The notes under the pieces were generated by a model that saw nothing but the letters and a program-made list of their open reading frames with translations, had not been told where the DNA came from and ran no database searches. 64,000 nucleotides of DNA. Source: Acidobacteriota bacterium (GTDB lineage: Bacteria; Acidobacteriota; Blastocatellia; Pyrinomonadales; Pyrinomonadaceae). This document shows positions 62,076 through 64,000 of the stretch, in pieces (within the stretch, counting starts at the first letter, position 1; every line of letters starts with the position of its first letter). The stretch covers positions 1 to 64,000 of the forward strand of contig QHXM01000072.1 of assembly GCA_003222945.1 (NCBI GenBank), given 5' to 3'. Both the position numbers and the translations under genes were made by a program.

Positions 62076-63677
62076 ATGGATGTCCCCCAAATCATCGCCG
62101 GACGATTCCGCATTGAATGTGAAATCGGCACGGGCGGCATGGGCACTGTCTATCGCGCAAAGCATCTGGGATTGGACCGCCCCGTAGCCGTCAAGATTAT
62201 CAAACCCGAATACGCTTCCGACCCGGACGTTGCGGACCGCTTTATGCGCGAAGCACGCACGATGGCGCGTCTTCGCCACCCGCACGCAGCAATGATCTTC
62301 GACGCGGGCAACCTGCCGGACGGTCGCCACTTCATCATAATGGAATATGTCGAAGGCCAGACGCTTTCAGAAACTCTTGAGCGCGAAGGACGCTTCACAG
62401 CAGAACGCGCCGTCCGCATAGCTTCAGACATCTGCGACGTGTTAGCCGAAGCTCATCAACTCGGCATAGTCCACCGCGACCTGAAGCCGTCGAATATAAT
62501 GCTCAACGAGCGCGGCGTCTGCGTTCTGGATTTTGGCGTCGCTAAAGTTCTTGCGACATCTGCCGACGCGACGCACACGCACGCGACCACAGGTTCAGGC
62601 GTCATCGTAGGAACGCCGCGCTACATGTCGCCCGAACAATGTTTGGGTCAGCGCATCGGCGCGCGAAGCGATCTATATTCTCTTGGCGTTCTGCTCTACG
62701 AAATGCTTGCAGGGCAGCCGCCTTTCACAGACCCGCTCGCGTCGGCTGTGCTCGTCAGACAGGCGACAGCGCTTCCGCCTCCGCTTCCTAAAATGCGTGA
62801 TGATCTGCCTCGCCCGCTCGTTCTTGCGGTCCACACGCTTCTTGCTAAGCGTCCCGATGATCGCCCGAAAGATGCACGCGCGGCGCAGAAGCTTCTGGAA
62901 AAGAGCATCATGAAGCGCCCGCGTCCCGTTCTGGATGAGCAACCTTTCTCTTCTACAGTCGCGGCGCTCAATACAAAGCGGAGCGCCGTCTTTCGCGCAG
63001 CGACGCCGATTGCTATGGTCGCAGTTCTCGGACTTGGCCTTCTTGCGTGGGGACGAAGCGCGCAGACGAAGCAGGCAATGGAAGCGAGCGAGACTGCTTC
63101 ATCACAGCCTGCTGCCGCAACCGCTTCGCTCGATTCATCATTTTCAGGCGCGCCGCTTCAAAAGGTCGCCGCGTCAGAGCCGCTCTCAATGGACGTTGCG
63201 CGTCATCTGGTCACTTCCGCTTCGCACGGCGATGAGATTGGCGATGTGCGCGTGATCAATACGGACCGCAACCGAAATCAAGCCATCGTAGCAATTCACA
63301 ATGAGCGCAAGGAAGGCACATCACATCTTTTTGTGATGGAGAATCAGGCGGGACACTATCGCGTAGTAAGCCGCGCTCCGCTCGATGCGCCCGGTTTTCG
63401 CGGAGCGACTTGGACGGCGGAGAGCCGGGATGTTGATGGCGACGGCCTTGACGAAGTTATCTGCACGGGCACGAACGCCAAGGGTCGCGCGCTTGATTAT
63501 CGTTTTGTTCTATACGTTCCGCGCACTCGACAGACTTATGCCATGCGCGTTGAAAAGCAGGGACAAGGCTCGAAGGGAATGCGCGTGACCTATTCACAGA
63601 ACGCTTCGTCGCCGGAAGCCGCAGCCTATCGCACAGCATTGCAACAACGTGCGCGCTTAGCCGTTGCGTCTCTTTGA
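62076..63677 (+). CDS. Serine/threonine protein kinase with extracellular C-terminal domain
   Basis: 533 residues from ATG 62076, with GAGGG upstream. Kinase domain about 11-290: IGTGGMGTVYRAKH (glycine loop), VAVKII (Lys), IVHRDLKPSNIML (catalytic loop), LDFGVAKV (DFG), GTPRYMSPEQ (activation segment) and SDLYSLGVLLYEML. After a linker a single helix AATPIAMVAVLGLGLLAWG (about 306-324) crosses the membrane, and a C-terminal domain carries DVDGDGLDEVICTG, an FG-GAP/VCBS-like calcium-binding loop. This is a bacterial Hanks-type kinase whose outer part may sense ligands or cell-surface state. Confidence 0.9.
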   Translation: MDVPQIIAGRFRIECEIGTGGMGTVYRAKHLGLDRPVAVKIIKPEYASDPDVADRFMREARTMARLRHPHAAMIFDAGNLPDGRHFIIMEYVEGQTLSETLEREGRFTAERAVRIASDICDVLAEAHQLGIVHRDLKPSNIMLNERGVCVLDFGVAKVLATSADATHTHATTGSGVIVGTPRYMSPEQCLGQRIGARSDLYSLGVLLYEMLAGQPPFTDPLASAVLVRQATALPPPLPKMRDDLPRPLVLAVHTLLAKRPDDRPKDARAAQKLLEKSIMKRPRPVLDEQPFSSTVAALNTKRSAVFRAATPIAMVAVLGLGLLAWGRSAQTKQAMEASETASSQPAAATASLDSSFSGAPLQKVAASEPLSMDVARHLVTSASHGDEIGDVRVINTDRNRNQAIVAIHNERKEGTSHLFVMENQAGHYRVVSRAPLDAPGFRGATWTAESRDVDGDGLDEVICTGTNAKGRALDYRFVLYVPRTRQTYAMRVEKQGQGSKGMRVTYSQNASSPEAAAYRTALQQRARLAVASL

Positions 63678-63702
63678 GAGTCTAAATGAGATTCATAATG
63701 GA

Positions 63703-63891
63703 TCAAAGGATGCCCGCAATAAAACTATAGAACAGATTACGGGCGCGGAAGAACAGGTAATTAGCGGAGTAAGGTGGGAATTTCAGCTCAGCAAAATATG
63801 ACTTGACGTTCTTCCCTGCGCAGATGCCTTCAAGGGCTGCTGCAATAGCGCAGATAGCGAGTGAAATTAAGATTGCGGAACTTGCTGACAT
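63703..63891 (-). pseudogene. TspO-like membrane protein, reduced to a fragment
   Basis: 62 residues. The N-terminal helix and loop (AILISLAICAIAAALEGICAGKNVKSYFAELKFPPYSA) match the first part of a TspO/MBR-like family, with FPPYS in place of the KPPW loop. It then jumps to NYLFFRARNLFYSFIAGIL, which fits the NxxxxxxFF segment of a later helix, and stops. About 45 residues between, and the whole C-terminal part, are missing; the stop lies 25 bases from the end of the kinase gene. The deletion is in frame. Treated as broken or as another assembly gap. Confidence 0.5.
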
Positions 63892-64000
63892 ATCTCAATC
63901 TGCGGAAGAGCAAAATCTTTTCCTTTGGAATACGCGCGTCGTAATTGATGCCCTGTTGCTTAATCGCATCCTCGTCCACTCTATCCCGCGTCCGTTGCCT
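63830..64000 (-). CDS. Possible C-terminal end of a gene running off the window
   Basis: On the - strand a frame is open from the window edge to TGA at 63830-63832, reading DAIKQQGINYDARIPKEKI and LLFRRLRYVSKF, a protein-like basic sequence. It overlaps the start of the TspO-like fragment by 62 bases, which is unusual, so either the end or the neighbour is mis-set. No family recognised. Confidence 0.25.
   Translation of the reverse strand, partial: RQRTRDRVDEDAIKQQGINYDARIPKEKILLFRRLRYVSKFRNLNFTRYLRYCSSP

Overview
The window reads as a chromosomal segment of an Acidobacteriota bacterium, most likely class Blastocatellia (Pyrinomonas-like). This is an inference from gene content and style, not from a marker gene: a Ser/Thr kinase and zinc-ribbon/PDZ proteins, paired M16 peptidases, HYR-repeat and beta-helix secreted proteins, many small lipoproteins, and GC-rich codon use. 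No rRNA, tRNA, CRISPR array, transposase or phage gene was recognised.

Layout. 1-4.1 kb: end of a beta-helix protein, a large secreted DUF11/HYR-repeat protein and a small secreted protein. 4.2-32.7 kb: a long, almost entirely + strand surface-polysaccharide locus. It holds a sugar 2-epimerase, six GT4-like and one GT2 glycosyltransferase, methyltransferases including a TylF type, CDP-glucose and dTDP-glucose nucleotidylyltransferases with SDR and epimerase partners, a hexapeptide acyltransferase, a Wzx-like flippase flanked by two related multi-spanning proteins, an AsnB-type amidotransferase, a WecA-like priming transferase fused to a CapD/FlaA1 N-terminal module, a TPR membrane protein and an O-antigen ligase/polymerase. 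Together they would make, modify, flip and assemble a lipid-linked polysaccharide. 32.7-36.1 kb: a methyltransferase, a hotdog thioesterase and a long-chain acyl-CoA synthetase. 36.2-41.8 kb: a divergent M16 pair (active and inactive-looking subunits) and an M1-like protein that has lost its zinc motif. 41.9-56.2 kb: housekeeping genes (MBL hydrolase, AmmeMemoRadiSam-type radical SAM, DUF4440 lipoprotein, NagZ, QueG, MoaA, MsrA, TPP-riboswitch-controlled ThiC, O-methyltransferase, cupin). 56.6-64 kb: zinc-ribbon, PDZ, lipoprotein and VanY-like envelope genes, then a Ser/Thr kinase.

Three things stand out beyond ordinary genes. First, many intergenic gaps carry long hairpins whose arms are built of tandem 7-nt units, with a different heptamer in almost every gap; one such hairpin forms the optional stem inside the TPP riboswitch. 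Second, the gap at 14.77-15.0 kb contains about eleven units of exactly 21 bp that reverse orientation around a perfect 58-bp palindrome. Third, at least six genes show an abrupt loss of roughly 100-200 bp relative to their families (rfbF/dehydratase junction, O-antigen ligase, MBL hydrolase, an NAD-dependent epimerase, thiC N-terminus, a TspO-like gene). So many losses of similar size in 64 kb point to an assembly artefact or an unusual deletion process, and those genes should not be called functional or dead until reads are checked.
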